DNA of 40,054 nt from NCBI GenBank assembly GCA_016929645.1, contig JAFGIK010000105.1, positions 1-40,054 of the forward strand, written 5' to 3'. How positions within the stretch are numbered: position 1 is the first letter of the stretch; each line of letters opens with the position of its first letter. Positions 20,471 through 29,962 of this stretch are shown here, one piece after another. The DNA comes from Candidatus Dojkabacteria bacterium. GTDB lineage: Bacteria; Patescibacteriota; Dojkabacteria; SC72; JAFGCJ01. Under the pieces are notes generated by a model, which made no database searches, was not told where the DNA came from, and saw nothing but the letters and a program-made list of their open reading frames with translations. The translations under genes and the position numbers were made by a program.

Positions 20471-20857
20471 TTAACGTTTGGAGAATTGAGGTTTCTTTCT
20501 CGCTTTTCGAAAGAAATACTTTTTTCGCTCTGTTTGCCTTGAATCTCTTGTCAGAAAACCAGCTTTCCTCAGATCAGATTTTTTTTCAGGATCGTATTTA
20601 AGAATAGCACGAGCAAGTCCTAATGCAACAGCATCTGCTTGAGAAGATATTCCACTACCTGATACTTTTGCTGTAAAATTAACTTTTCCTTGAAGATTTG
20701 ATATGCTTAAAACTTCGTTAATTTTTTTAACAGAGAGTTTATCTTTAAAATACTCCTCTAACGGCTTTTCGTTAACAATAGACATGTCAGAACTTTCTTG
20801 AATTCTAACTCTTGCTGTTGATGATTTTCTTCCACCTCGACCTTCAAAATATTTCAT
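20471..20857 (-). CDS. rpsI: 30S ribosomal protein uS9
   Basis: 'GRGGRKSSTARVRI', C-term 'LTRDSRQTERKKYFFRKARKKPQFSKR'. Confidence 0.97.
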   Translation of the reverse strand: MKYFEGRGGRKSSTARVRIQESSDMSIVNEKPLEEYFKDKLSVKKINEVLSISNLQGKVNFTAKVSGSGISSQADAVALGLARAILKYDPEKKSDLRKAGFLTRDSRQTERKKYFFRKARKKPQFSKR

Positions 20858-20869
20858 AAGTAATAATTA

Positions 20870-21295
20870 TTAATCAACTAATTTAGGATTATGCATTTTA
20901 TGCTTGTGCTCACTTGTTTTGTAAACATGTAAACGACTCATAACTTGATCTCGCCATTTATTCTTTGGCAACATATTTTTGACAGCAAGTTTAATAATAT
21001 TTTCAGATTTTGTGTCTAACATCTCTGAAAGAGATGTTACAGTTAAACCACCTGGGTACCCTGAATGTCGATAATACATCTTTTGTTCAGCTTTATTACC
21101 AGTAAACTTTATCTTATCAGTATTTATTACAACAACATAATCACCACAATCTATATTCGGAACTCGGTTCACTTTACCCTTACCAATAAGAAGCGAAGCG
21201 ATTTTTGTTGCTACACGGCCAATAATCTTACCACCAGCATCAACAAGATACCATTCTCTTTTTATTTTTTGTTCATTTATCCAAGTAGTTTTCAA
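20870..21295 (-). CDS. rplM: 50S ribosomal protein uL13
   Basis: 'REWYLVDAGGKIIGRVATKIASLLIGK', 'DCGDYVVVINTDKIKFTGNK', 'VKNMLPKNKWRDQVMSRLHVYKTSEH'. TTG start. Confidence 0.97.
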   Translation of the reverse strand: MKTTWINEQKIKREWYLVDAGGKIIGRVATKIASLLIGKGKVNRVPNIDCGDYVVVINTDKIKFTGNKAEQKMYYRHSGYPGGLTVTSLSEMLDTKSENIIKLAVKNMLPKNKWRDQVMSRLHVYKTSEHKHKMHNPKLVD

Positions 21296-21313
21296 GAATA
21301 ATTTTTAATCAAT

Positions 21314-21895
21314 TTATATTCCAGAACGAGATTTAGCTCGTTGTTTATTTTGTATAGAAGGCCCAGTATTTTTTCGTCCCAAAATAGAATTACCAATTTT
21401 AGCAAGGAATCCTTCATCTTTTGCTGTTTTTTCAGTATTTGTTTTATTTGTTTCTGATTTAACTTTTTTCTTAGTAATCTTCTTGCTAGTAGACTTTTTG
21501 ATTTCTACCATAGATTTTCTATAATCATCTGCCTTAAACAATTTTAGCTCAGTCAGCTCAGAATTATCACCAGATCTGAAACCTACTTTTACACTGGAAA
21601 TAAATCCTGTCAATGGCAATTCCTTATCTGATTTAATAAAATCAATATATTTAGACATTGCATCTACTATTTTTTTGTAGCCATATCTTCTCATAAGTGC
21701 ATTTACTCGACTCTCTTTATCAAGAGTAAGAGCAAAATGAATCTCTTTTTCTGCAAAAGTCTTCAAAGTTTTAGCCTTACCAGTAATAGTTTTTATCTGA
21801 GCATAACTCAATAGAGACAGCAACAAATTATTTAACTGCGCTTTACTATGACTTTTCTTGACATTTAATTTGTATTTTTTTACTCGCTTTTTCAT
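21314..21895 (-). CDS. rplQ: 50S ribosomal protein bL17 with C-terminal extension
   Basis: L17 core in the N-terminal ~120 aa; Lys-rich tail of ~70 aa. Start overlaps the rpoA stop. Confidence 0.92.
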   Translation of the reverse strand: MKKRVKKYKLNVKKSHSKAQLNNLLLSLLSYAQIKTITGKAKTLKTFAEKEIHFALTLDKESRVNALMRRYGYKKIVDAMSKYIDFIKSDKELPLTGFISSVKVGFRSGDNSELTELKLFKADDYRKSMVEIKKSTSKKITKKKVKSETNKTNTEKTAKDEGFLAKIGNSILGRKNTGPSIQNKQRAKSRSGI

Positions 21896-22857
21896 TCTCT
21901 TAATTTCAAACCATAACCATTAATTAATTCTTTTACTTCAGATAATGCTTTGTCTCCAAAACCAGAAAGATTTAGAAGTTCTTCTGAACTTTTCTCTACA
22001 ATATCACCAACTGTCTTAATACCGGCATCAATCATACTGGATTTCGCTCGTTTCGACACTGGCAAATCTTCAACAAAAAGTGCCTTTATATCATTTGATG
22101 AAACATCTTCTGTCTCTGAGACTTTTTCTTCTTCTGAAGTTTCTACTTTTTCGATTTGTTTATCTATTTCTTTTGGTTCAAAGCTTAAAATATCGATGAT
22201 TCTGGTAAACATCTTTGTCAGCTTTTCTGCACATGAACCAAGAGCATCCTTTGGATCAACAGATCCATCTGAAAAAATTGTCATTGTTACCATATCTAGG
22301 TTCATCATCTCACCTTTTCTTGTTTCGTCAACTCTAAAATTTACTCGCTCAATAGGGCTAAATGAAGCATCAAGAGGTAATCGTCCAACTTCAGATCTGA
22401 CTTCTTCATCTCCAAGCTTGTATCCAACACCACGCTCAACAATAATTTCCATATCGATAGAGGAATTTGAGTCAGTTAATGTTGCAATAATAGTATCTGG
22501 ATTTAATACAGTTACAGATTCAGTTAATTCTAAATCCGAAGCCTTGACCTCTTTGGCTCCCTTTTCAGACAATCTTACCACTTGAGGTTCATTTGAATCA
22601 CAATTGAATTTTATACGCTTCAAGTTAAGCTCGATATCAAGAACATTTTCTTTAATGCCTTTGATCGTTGAATACTCATGATCAATACCAGATATCTTAA
22701 AACTTGTTATCCCTGCCCCAGGCAAAGAGGATAGCAATACTCTTCTTAGAGAGTTTGCAACTGTATGACCAAAACCTCTTGGAAGAGGTCCAATTTTAAA
22801 AACACCAGTCTTTCCATCGTTCGCAACCACCTCAATTGTAAAATCAGCAAAATCCAT
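21892..22857 (-). CDS. rpoA: DNA-directed RNA polymerase subunit alpha
   Basis: 'GPLPRGFGHTVANSLRRVLLSSLPGAGITSFKI', C-terminal alpha-CTD helix-hairpin-helix. Confidence 0.97.
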   Translation of the reverse strand: MDFADFTIEVVANDGKTGVFKIGPLPRGFGHTVANSLRRVLLSSLPGAGITSFKISGIDHEYSTIKGIKENVLDIELNLKRIKFNCDSNEPQVVRLSEKGAKEVKASDLELTESVTVLNPDTIIATLTDSNSSIDMEIIVERGVGYKLGDEEVRSEVGRLPLDASFSPIERVNFRVDETRKGEMMNLDMVTMTIFSDGSVDPKDALGSCAEKLTKMFTRIIDILSFEPKEIDKQIEKVETSEEEKVSETEDVSSNDIKALFVEDLPVSKRAKSSMIDAGIKTVGDIVEKSSEELLNLSGFGDKALSEVKELINGYGLKLRE

Positions 22858-22878
22858 AATTGCAATTAATAAATAAAA

Positions 22879-23478
22879 TTATCTTGAATAGAACTCAATT
22901 ATTAAGTTCTCCTTGATCTCCTCTGAAATCATAGACCTTTCGGGAATCGTAACAATTTCACCACCTGATTTATTTTTCTTTATCCAAGCTGGTGTTTTTA
23001 CATTACTAGCAGGATTTGAAACAAAATTTTTATCGTATAAACTAACTTTATCACCAACTTTCAATACTCTTGATGGAATATTAGACTTTCTGTCATTGAC
23101 TGAAAATTTACCATGATTGACAGCTTGTCTTGCTGCAGCTCTTGATGGAGAAAATCCCAATAAATATACAACATTATCTAATCTTAATTCTAGTAACTGA
23201 AGCATTTTTAAACCTTTATCACCACCAGATTGTTTCGCTTTATTGAAAACATTTTTCATTTGAGTTTCATTAAGTCCATAAACCTTCTTAACATTCTGTT
23301 TAGCTCGTAATCGCTGTCCATAGTTTGATAATCTCCGTGAGAATCCAGTAGATTGACCAGGTAAGGTTTGTCTTCTTGAAAGAGCACACTTCTCAGTATA
23401 GCAACGATCTCCTTTTAGGAAGAGCTTAGTCTGAGATCTTCTACAAATTTTACATTTACTATCAGTAATTCTTGACAT
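22879..23478 (-). CDS. rpsD: 30S ribosomal protein uS4 (zinc-type N-terminus)
   Basis: 'CKICRRSQTKLFLKGDRCYTEKCALSRR', S4 domain 'LELRLDNVVYLLGFSPSRAAARQAVNHGKFSVN'. Confidence 0.97.
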   Translation of the reverse strand: MSRITDSKCKICRRSQTKLFLKGDRCYTEKCALSRRQTLPGQSTGFSRRLSNYGQRLRAKQNVKKVYGLNETQMKNVFNKAKQSGGDKGLKMLQLLELRLDNVVYLLGFSPSRAAARQAVNHGKFSVNDRKSNIPSRVLKVGDKVSLYDKNFVSNPASNVKTPAWIKKNKSGGEIVTIPERSMISEEIKENLIIEFYSR

Positions 23479-23501
23479 AAACGATTATTACAAAAATATT
23501 A

Positions 23502-23927
23502 TTATTTTCTTGGTGCTTTCCGCTGCCTACATCCATTGTGAGGAATCGGAGTAATATCGGAAAGTACGGTAATATTAATCCCTGCTGCGGCTAATGATTT
23601 TACTGCAGAATTTCGTCCTTGACCAGGACCTTTTATATAAACTTTAGCCTCTTTCATTCCAACCTTTTGAAGTTTTTCTACGATATTTTCTGCAGATTTT
23701 GCTGCTGCAAATGCAGTACTTCCTTTTGTACCAGAAAAACCAACAACTCCTGAGCTACAACTAGCAACACAATTACCTTCAGGATCAGTAACTGTTACTA
23801 TCGTATTATTAAAACTTGCATGAACATGAATAATGCCTTCTGGAACAAGTTTCTTTTTGCTCTTTTGTTTAGGAGCTTCACTTTTGGACCCAGTCTCTTT
23901 TTGTTTTGTGTTTTTTGGTTTTTCCAT
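23502..23927 (-). CDS. rpsK: 30S ribosomal protein uS11
   Basis: 'HVHASFNNTIVTVTDPEGNCVASCSSG', 'DITPIPHNGCRQRKAPRK'. Confidence 0.97.
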   Translation of the reverse strand: MEKPKNTKQKETGSKSEAPKQKSKKKLVPEGIIHVHASFNNTIVTVTDPEGNCVASCSSGVVGFSGTKGSTAFAAAKSAENIVEKLQKVGMKEAKVYIKGPGQGRNSAVKSLAAAGINITVLSDITPIPHNGCRQRKAPRK

Positions 23928-23949
23928 TATTTATTGTATTAAATAATCA

Positions 23950-24330
23950 TTAAGTTTTTTCTAATGTATGCTTCAAACCACCAATAGGAAGAGATTTACC
24001 TTTCCTTGTGTGTGCATTGTGTCGTGTTCGTTGACCTCTAACAGGAAGTCCTAACTTATGACGAATACCACGATAACACCTGATTTCTTTAAGCCTCTTA
24101 ATATTTCGTAAATTCTTCTGTCTTAATTCGCCCTCAAGAATATATTCTTCAAGAACACCAAGAAGCTTTGTACTTTCAGCAGAGGTTAGATCTTTAGTTC
24201 TTATAGATTCAGAAATACCGGCTTTTTCAACAATAGATTTTGCTAAAGTTTGTCCAATACCATGAATATAGGTAAGAGATACCCATACTTTCTTTTCGTC
24301 AGGAACTTCAACCCCTCTGAATCTTGCCAC
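23950..24330 (-). CDS. rpsM: 30S ribosomal protein uS13
   Basis: 'YIHGIGQTLAKSIVEKAGI', 'CYRGIRHKLGLPVRGQRTRHNAHTRKG'. Confidence 0.97.
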   Translation of the reverse strand: MARFRGVEVPDEKKVWVSLTYIHGIGQTLAKSIVEKAGISESIRTKDLTSAESTKLLGVLEEYILEGELRQKNLRNIKRLKEIRCYRGIRHKLGLPVRGQRTRHNAHTRKGKSLPIGGLKHTLEKT

Positions 24331-24356
24331 TATTTATATAAATTAAAAATTAATAA

Positions 24357-24476
24357 TTATTTACCCTGTCGTTGTTTGTGCTTTGGGTTTTTCTTACAAT
24401 ACACGTAAAGTATCCCATCACGTCGGACAATATAACACGAATCACAGATTTTTTTAACAGATGCTTGAACTTTCAT
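24357..24476 (-). CDS. rpmJ: 50S ribosomal protein bL36 (39 aa, not in supplied ORF track)
   Basis: Manual translation [39 protein letters not shown]; CxxC...C...H zinc motif; expected position between infA and rpsM. Confidence 0.95.
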   Translation of the reverse strand: MKVQASVKKICDSCYIVRRDGILYVYCKKNPKHKQRQGK

Positions 24477-24478
24477 AA

Positions 24479-24709
24479 TTATTTATACCGGTATGTAATT
24501 CTACCTTTATTTAAATCATAAGGTGTAATTTCAAGTTTTACTTTATCACCTTTAAGTATCTTAATATAATGCATCCTCATCTTACCCGAAAGATATGCAA
24601 TTATCTCATGATTTTCACCATTAATATCAATATTTACTCTAAAAAAAGTATTAGGCAGGCATTCTTCAACAACACCATCAACTTCAAATTTCTCAGTACT
24701 CTTACTCAT
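24479..24709 (-). CDS. infA: Translation initiation factor IF-1
   Basis: '[19 protein letters not shown]...[41 protein letters not shown]'. Confidence 0.97.
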   Translation of the reverse strand: MSKSTEKFEVDGVVEECLPNTFFRVNIDINGENHEIIAYLSGKMRMHYIKILKGDKVKLEITPYDLNKGRITYRYK

Positions 24710-24791
24710 ACAATAAATAGCAAGCTATAATCAATAATTTAAAAATTTCGTAATCTTGCAGGATTATAGCAAAGACAAGCTTCTCTTGCAA

Positions 24792-25532
24792 TCATAAAGC
24801 AGTTATTACTTCGGGTTTTTCAAATACAGCAATTGTATTTTCGAACAACGCAGAAAGCTTACCATCCTTTGTCTTTGTTGTCCAGCCATCAATTTTAGAA
24901 AAAGAGATTTCTGGACGTCCCATATTTATTATTGATTCAATTGCGATAGTTTGACCCTCACTAAGAACATCGCCCTCACCTTTTAAGCCATAACCAGGAA
25001 TCATTGGCTCTTCGTGAAGTTTATACCCGACCCCATGACCTACCATTTCTCGAACAACAGAATATCCATATTTTTCAACGGTTGACTGAATAGCAAAACC
25101 AATATCTCCAACTGTATTTCCAGGCTTTGCTTGATTTATTGCATTCTGCAAGGATTCGTTTACAATATTTAGAAATTTTTGCGAATCTTTTGATATTTTT
25201 CCAACTCCAACAGTTCTTGCCATATCAAGAATCACATCCTTGTATTTGATTCCAAAATCAATACTTACAATATCACCCTCTTTCAGTTTCCTGTCATCAG
25301 GAATTCCATGAACTACTGTGTCATTCGGTCCTACACACAACACATTAGGGAATCCATCATAACCCTTAAATGCCGGAACAACATTGTTTTTATCACAGAG
25401 ATATTCAGCAAAATTATCAAGCTCTTCCGTGGTAATTCCAGGCTTAACCTCATCCATCACCTTTTTTAGTATTTGACTTGCAATTTTGCCACCAATCCTC
25501 ATTTGCTCTATTTTTTTCTTGTCATAATCCAT
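24792..25532 (-). CDS. map: Methionine aminopeptidase type I
   Basis: 'DDRKLKEGDIVSIDFGIKYKDVILDMARTVGVG', 'VVREMVGHGVGYKLHEEPMIPGYG'. Confidence 0.96.
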   Translation of the reverse strand: MDYDKKKIEQMRIGGKIASQILKKVMDEVKPGITTEELDNFAEYLCDKNNVVPAFKGYDGFPNVLCVGPNDTVVHGIPDDRKLKEGDIVSIDFGIKYKDVILDMARTVGVGKISKDSQKFLNIVNESLQNAINQAKPGNTVGDIGFAIQSTVEKYGYSVVREMVGHGVGYKLHEEPMIPGYGLKGEGDVLSEGQTIAIESIINMGRPEISFSKIDGWTTKTKDGKLSALFENTIAVFEKPEVITAL

Positions 25533-26200
25533 TTTTCCAGATCTTTCAATAAATTTTGGTGAATTTCTTCAATAGAAGGCGTCGAATCGATTTCTATTAA
25601 AATACCTTTTTCCTTGTATATTTCAACAATTGGTGCTGTTTTTTTGAAAAATTCAACTAATCTTTCACGGATTGCTTCAGGTTTGTCATCATCTCTAGTA
25701 ACAAGTATTTCACCATCATTGTCACAAACACCTTTCATTTTAGGTTTTTTGTACTTAATATTATAATCAGCACCACATTTAGGACATATTCTTCTTGTTG
25801 ACATCCTATCAATAGCAGCTTCTTCAGAAAGTTTGAAATAAATGACACAATCTAAAGATCGATCATATTTTTCAAGAAGCAGATCAAACTTGTGTACTTG
25901 TTCAGCAGTTCTAACAACCTGGGAAAAAATCCACGGTTTTGCAACTTCATATTTTTTTAGCCATTCTTCAAAAAGTTCAAATGTAAGTTTATCTGGAACC
26001 CATTCACCTTTGCTCCAATACTTGTATGCTGCAAGACCAGATTTTGTCTTTTCCTTATATAAAGATCTAAACATCTCTCCTGTTCCAATTTTCTGATACT
26101 CACATTTTGAAATCAGCAAATCTATCTGGGTGTCTTTGCCACAACCAGAAGGTCCTAAAACCATAACTGTTTTGGGGTATTGCTCACAAGTAACTCTCAT
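25508..26200 (-). CDS. adk: Adenylate kinase-like protein (divergent, zinc-lid type)
   Basis: P-loop 'GPSGCGKDTQ', 'RRICPKCGADYN...GVCDNDGE', 'DDDKPEAIRERL'; between secY and map. Confidence 0.88.
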   Translation of the reverse strand: MRVTCEQYPKTVMVLGPSGCGKDTQIDLLISKCEYQKIGTGEMFRSLYKEKTKSGLAAYKYWSKGEWVPDKLTFELFEEWLKKYEVAKPWIFSQVVRTAEQVHKFDLLLEKYDRSLDCVIYFKLSEEAAIDRMSTRRICPKCGADYNIKYKKPKMKGVCDNDGEILVTRDDDKPEAIRERLVEFFKKTAPIVEIYKEKGILIEIDSTPSIEEIHQNLLKDLEKWIMTRKK

Positions 26201-27461
26201 AATTTCTTGTTACCACCATAGAGTTTATCTGCCTTCTAACGTCAAGTACTGTATTTATAACAATAAGCAAACCTGTTCCACTAATGATGACACTTGAAAC
26301 AAGACCCGTTTCCTTTGCTATTGATGGAAGAATAGCGATTAATGCTAAGAACGTAGACCCCAATAATGCTAATCTTGTAGCGGAAGTAGTTAAATACTTA
26401 ACAGTTTTATCACCAGGACGAATACCAGGGATAAATGCTGCTTGTTTTTGAAGATTCTCGGCGACATCAGATGGATTAAACACAACAAAGGTGTAAGCAA
26501 AAGAAAACGCAACAATAAAACTAAATAATAAAATATTGTAAACATACGGATTATCAAGCTGCGTCACAAGCCAACTAAGCGAATTTGTTATCCAATCCGG
26601 AATATTATCTCCTGTTAAAAATTGAGATAAAAGCTCAGGAAAAGATAAGAGTGACATAGCAAAAATAACAGGCATAACACCTGCTTGATTCAATTTCATT
26701 GGAATATGGCTTTCTGCTACAGGTCCATTACTTCTAACCCTCCTTGCATATTGAATATTAATATGTCGTTCAGCCTCTGTAATAAATATAACTCCTACGA
26801 GAACAAGCAGAACAGATACTATAAAGACAACAATTTGATTGGTTGTCGTAGAACCAAAATTTGTTTTTAAGCTTCCTGGAATACCTGCCAAAATACCGGT
26901 AGCAATAAGAAATGAACTTCCTCCACCTAGACCTTGCTCAGAGATTAATTCACCGAACCACATCATCAGTAGAGCACCAGCGGTCAGGGATGATATTAGG
27001 TTAACAAGGTCCAAAACCTCTAATTTATCAATAATTCCATATCGCTGCAGTATGGTATAGATAATAAATGACTGTAAAATAGCAAGGGGAACCGTAAGTA
27101 TACGAGTATAAGTGTTAATAATTTTTCTACCCCTAGCACCTTCTTTCTGCAATTCCTCCAATTGAGGAATAAGAGAACCTAATAGTTGAAAGATAACAGA
27201 TGCATTAATATAAGGGCCAAGTCCTATGGCAACCAACGTTGCGTTTTCTAGAACACCACCTGAGACCAGAGACATTACCTGACCAAAATCACTACCACCA
27301 AAAAATTTCTTTAGAGAATCCAAAGGTAACCCAGGAATTGGTATAGCAGCCATTATGCGGAAAACAAGCAAAATAAGCAATGAGAACCATAGCTTATCTC
27401 TTATCTCTTTATTTCGAAAAATACTGAGAATTTTTTCCCTAAATTCGTCTAGTTTAGACAT
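26184..27461 (-). CDS. secY: Protein translocase subunit SecY
   Basis: 'AIPIPGLPLDSL', 'GLGPYINASVIFQLL', 'EGARGRKIINTYTRILT', 'PVAESHIPMKLNQAGVMPVIFA'. Confidence 0.97.
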   Translation of the reverse strand: MSKLDEFREKILSIFRNKEIRDKLWFSLLILLVFRIMAAIPIPGLPLDSLKKFFGGSDFGQVMSLVSGGVLENATLVAIGLGPYINASVIFQLLGSLIPQLEELQKEGARGRKIINTYTRILTVPLAILQSFIIYTILQRYGIIDKLEVLDLVNLISSLTAGALLMMWFGELISEQGLGGGSSFLIATGILAGIPGSLKTNFGSTTTNQIVVFIVSVLLVLVGVIFITEAERHINIQYARRVRSNGPVAESHIPMKLNQAGVMPVIFAMSLLSFPELLSQFLTGDNIPDWITNSLSWLVTQLDNPYVYNILLFSFIVAFSFAYTFVVFNPSDVAENLQKQAAFIPGIRPGDKTVKYLTTSATRLALLGSTFLALIAILPSIAKETGLVSSVIISGTGLLIVINTVLDVRRQINSMVVTRNYESYL

Positions 27462-27478
27462 AATTATTTATAAGAAAA

Positions 27479-27922
27479 CTATAAAATCTTGCCACCCATT
27501 GACTCAATTTGCTCTTTAGCCTTTTGTGAAACCTTAACACCACTAAATGATAACTTCTTAGTTAGTTTACCCTTACCAAGAATCTTGACATATTTAGAAC
27601 TTCTTTTTATCAATCCTTTTTTCCTAAGTGATTGGATAGTAACTACTTCTCCATCCTTAAAAAATTTATTCAAAGATACAAAATTTACAGGGGCATATGT
27701 AATTTTATCAAGACTTTTAAAACCTCTGTATTTAGGAAGCCTTCGATATAATGGTACATTTCCACCTTCAAAACTGATCATTGATCTACAACCAGTTCTT
27801 GTCTTTTGTCCCTTGGTTCCAAAGGATGAAGTATGACCACCTTTCCCTGAACCATAACCACGACCAACTCTTTTATTTTTTAATTTTCGATTTTTTCTTA
27901 GTTTAAGATTGTTTAGATTCAT
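27479..27922 (-). CDS. rplO: 50S ribosomal protein uL15
   Basis: 'KRVGRGYGSGKGGHTSSFGTKGQKTRTG', 'FEGGNVPLYRRLPKYRGFKS'. Confidence 0.97.
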   Translation of the reverse strand: MNLNNLKLRKNRKLKNKRVGRGYGSGKGGHTSSFGTKGQKTRTGCRSMISFEGGNVPLYRRLPKYRGFKSLDKITYAPVNFVSLNKFFKDGEVVTIQSLRKKGLIKRSSKYVKILGKGKLTKKLSFSGVKVSQKAKEQIESMGGKIL

Positions 27923-28463
27923 GTTTATCGTCTTTCTTTAATTTTGATTTCCTATATTCAGCCCTCTTTCGTAAAATTCGTGATTTATCAAGATCGCATA
28001 ATGCATAAAAGGCGCAGTATGCATTAGACAATGGATTCCTTGAACCCAATTGTTTAGTCAATACATTCTTTATACCAACAACTTCAAGTACAGATCTTAC
28101 TGCACTACTTGCTATAACCCCAGTACCAGGTCCAGCAGGTTTAAGCATTACTCTTGCTGAACGGTATTTTTTTTCAATTTCATGAGGTATAGTGTCACCA
28201 ATAATATCAATTGATTTCATATGTTCCTGTGCATATCGGAATGACTTATCTATAGCAGCCTTGGTATCCAAACCTCTACCTAAACCTAATCCTACTTTTC
28301 CTTTCTTATCTCCAACAGCAGAAATTACACTGAACCTAAGTCTTTTGGCTCCAGCTGTAACTTTTGCGACTCTTCTGATATTGATTACTCTTTTTTCAAA
28401 ATCATCAACATCCTTCCTTCTCCTAAATTTTCCGCCTCTTGAATTTTTCTTCAAATCTTGCAC
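27903..28463 (-). CDS. rpsE: 30S ribosomal protein uS5
   Basis: 'FEKRVINIRRVAKVTAGAKRLRFSVISAVGDKKGKVGLGLGRG'. Confidence 0.97.
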   Translation of the reverse strand: MQDLKKNSRGGKFRRRKDVDDFEKRVINIRRVAKVTAGAKRLRFSVISAVGDKKGKVGLGLGRGLDTKAAIDKSFRYAQEHMKSIDIIGDTIPHEIEKKYRSARVMLKPAGPGTGVIASSAVRSVLEVVGIKNVLTKQLGSRNPLSNAYCAFYALCDLDKSRILRKRAEYRKSKLKKDDKHESKQS

Positions 28464-28473
28464 AGTAAAAAGT

Positions 28474-28824
28474 TTAAAAATTTATACCAGCTTTTCTAAT
28501 ACCTTCGGCAAATGCCTTGACTCTACCATGAAATTTATAACCACTTCGATCAAAAACTATTTTATTAATCTTCTTTTTCATTAATCCTTTACCAAATTCC
28601 TCTCCAATTCTAGCTGCTCTTTCAACAGGTTTTTCTCCGGATTTAATCATCTTCTTTTCACAAATACCAACAATAACCTTTGATAAATCATCATCAACCG
28701 CTCCAGCATATAAATATCTATTACTTCGAAAAACACTAACTCGTGGAGCAGACCCTGTTCCCCAAAGTTTTTTTCTTAAGTGTAATTTCCTTCTTATTCT
28801 TTTTTCATTTTTTGTTTTCTTCAT
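28474..28824 (-). CDS. rplR: 50S ribosomal protein uL18
   Basis: 'RIRRKLHLRKKLWGTGSAPRVSVFRSNRYLYAGAVDD', 'FDRSGYKFHGRVKAFAEGIRKAGI'. Confidence 0.97.
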   Translation of the reverse strand: MKKTKNEKRIRRKLHLRKKLWGTGSAPRVSVFRSNRYLYAGAVDDDLSKVIVGICEKKMIKSGEKPVERAARIGEEFGKGLMKKKINKIVFDRSGYKFHGRVKAFAEGIRKAGINF

Positions 28825-28826
28825 AC

Positions 28827-29369
28827 TTATTCTTCTTTTACAGATTTACTTGATTTTCTTCGAACAATTTCATCAGAATATTTGATCCCTTTACCTTTAT
28901 AAGGTTCCGGTTTTCTAATACTTCGAACTTTTGCCGACCATAACCCTACTAATTGTTTATCAATACCAGAAACTTCAATTACAACAGCATCTTTAACATC
29001 AAATTTAATACCTTCTGGAGCTGGGAATTTAACAGGATGATTCCAACCAACATTCAATACTAATGTCGTACCTTCCATAGCAGCTCTGTAACCAATACCC
29101 GAAATTTCCAACTCTTTTTTATATCCTTTAGTGACACCTTCTATAGCATTTGCAATTAAAACACGTATTGTACCATGATTTGCTACTGCTTGTTGTGAAT
29201 TACCTTTACGAGAAACTATAACATCAGAATCTTTTACCTCTGCTGAGACATTTGAAGGTAAATCAATAATTAATTCACCTAAAGGACCTTTTACAATAGC
29301 AGATTGGTCTTTAATTTCGATTGTAACATCTTTTTCAATTTTTACTGGTTTAATTCCAATTCTTGACAT
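28827..29369 (-). CDS. rplF: 50S ribosomal protein uL6
   Basis: 'MSRIGIKPVKIEKDVTIEI', 'RKPEPYKGKGIKYSDEIVRRK'; start at internal ATG 29369 preferred over the ORF start 29378. Confidence 0.96.
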   Translation of the reverse strand: MSRIGIKPVKIEKDVTIEIKDQSAIVKGPLGELIIDLPSNVSAEVKDSDVIVSRKGNSQQAVANHGTIRVLIANAIEGVTKGYKKELEISGIGYRAAMEGTTLVLNVGWNHPVKFPAPEGIKFDVKDAVVIEVSGIDKQLVGLWSAKVRSIRKPEPYKGKGIKYSDEIVRRKSSKSVKEE

Positions 29370-29371
29370 GA

Positions 29372-29746
29372 TTACCAAATTTTACAAATATATTCACCTC
29401 CAAGGTTCTGAGCTTTAGCTTTTCCAATACTCATAACACCCTTAGATGTACTTAAAATACCAACACCTCTCCCATTAAGCACTGGTTTTAATTCATACGA
29501 ACTAACGTACATTCTCTGTCCTGGCCTTGATACTCTTTCTATATGGGTAAGAACAGGACTTCCCTTCACATATAGAAGTGAAACTACAATATTATTATCT
29601 TTTTTTTCAAAATCGTTTATAAATCCTTCGCTTTTCAAGATTTCTAATATATGCATATTCATCTTATGATCATCTACAGCGACTTGTCGTTTTCCAACAG
29701 CTACTGAATTTCTCAATTTTGTTAACATATTTGATATAGTATCCAT
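29372..29746 (-). CDS. rpsH: 30S ribosomal protein uS8
   Basis: 'MDTISNMLTKLRNSVAVGKRQV', 'GRGVGILSTSKGVMSIGKAKAQNLGGEYICKIW'. Confidence 0.97.
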   Translation of the reverse strand: MDTISNMLTKLRNSVAVGKRQVAVDDHKMNMHILEILKSEGFINDFEKKDNNIVVSLLYVKGSPVLTHIERVSRPGQRMYVSSYELKPVLNGRGVGILSTSKGVMSIGKAKAQNLGGEYICKIW

Positions 29747-29767
29747 AAAAAAACGCTAAAAATTATA

Positions 29768-29962
29768 TTACCAACTCGATTTAACTACTCCAGGAATTTC
29801 TCCACTATGAGCCAATTGCCTGAAGCAAATTCTACATAACCCAAATCTACTCATATAAGCACGTGGTCTACCACAACGCTTGCATCTATGATATTTCCTT
29901 GTCTCGTATTTTGATTTTTTTTCTAATTGTTTCTGTTTCGCAATATTAGATTTTTTTGCCAT
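29768..29962 (-). CDS. rpsN: 30S ribosomal protein uS14 type Z
   Basis: '[40 protein letters not shown]'; start at MAKKSN (29962). Confidence 0.96.
   Translation of the reverse strand: MAKKSNIAKQKQLEKKSKYETRKYHRCKRCGRPRAYMSRFGLCRICFRQLAHSGEIPGVVKSSW

Noticed and set aside
21950-22585. 211-aa plus-strand ORF opposite rpoA.
   Set aside because: Ser/Thr-rich shadow ORF antisense to a clearly conserved gene.
28192-28584. 130-aa plus-strand ORF opposite rpsE/rplR.
   Set aside because: Spans two conserved ribosomal genes in antisense; shadow ORF.
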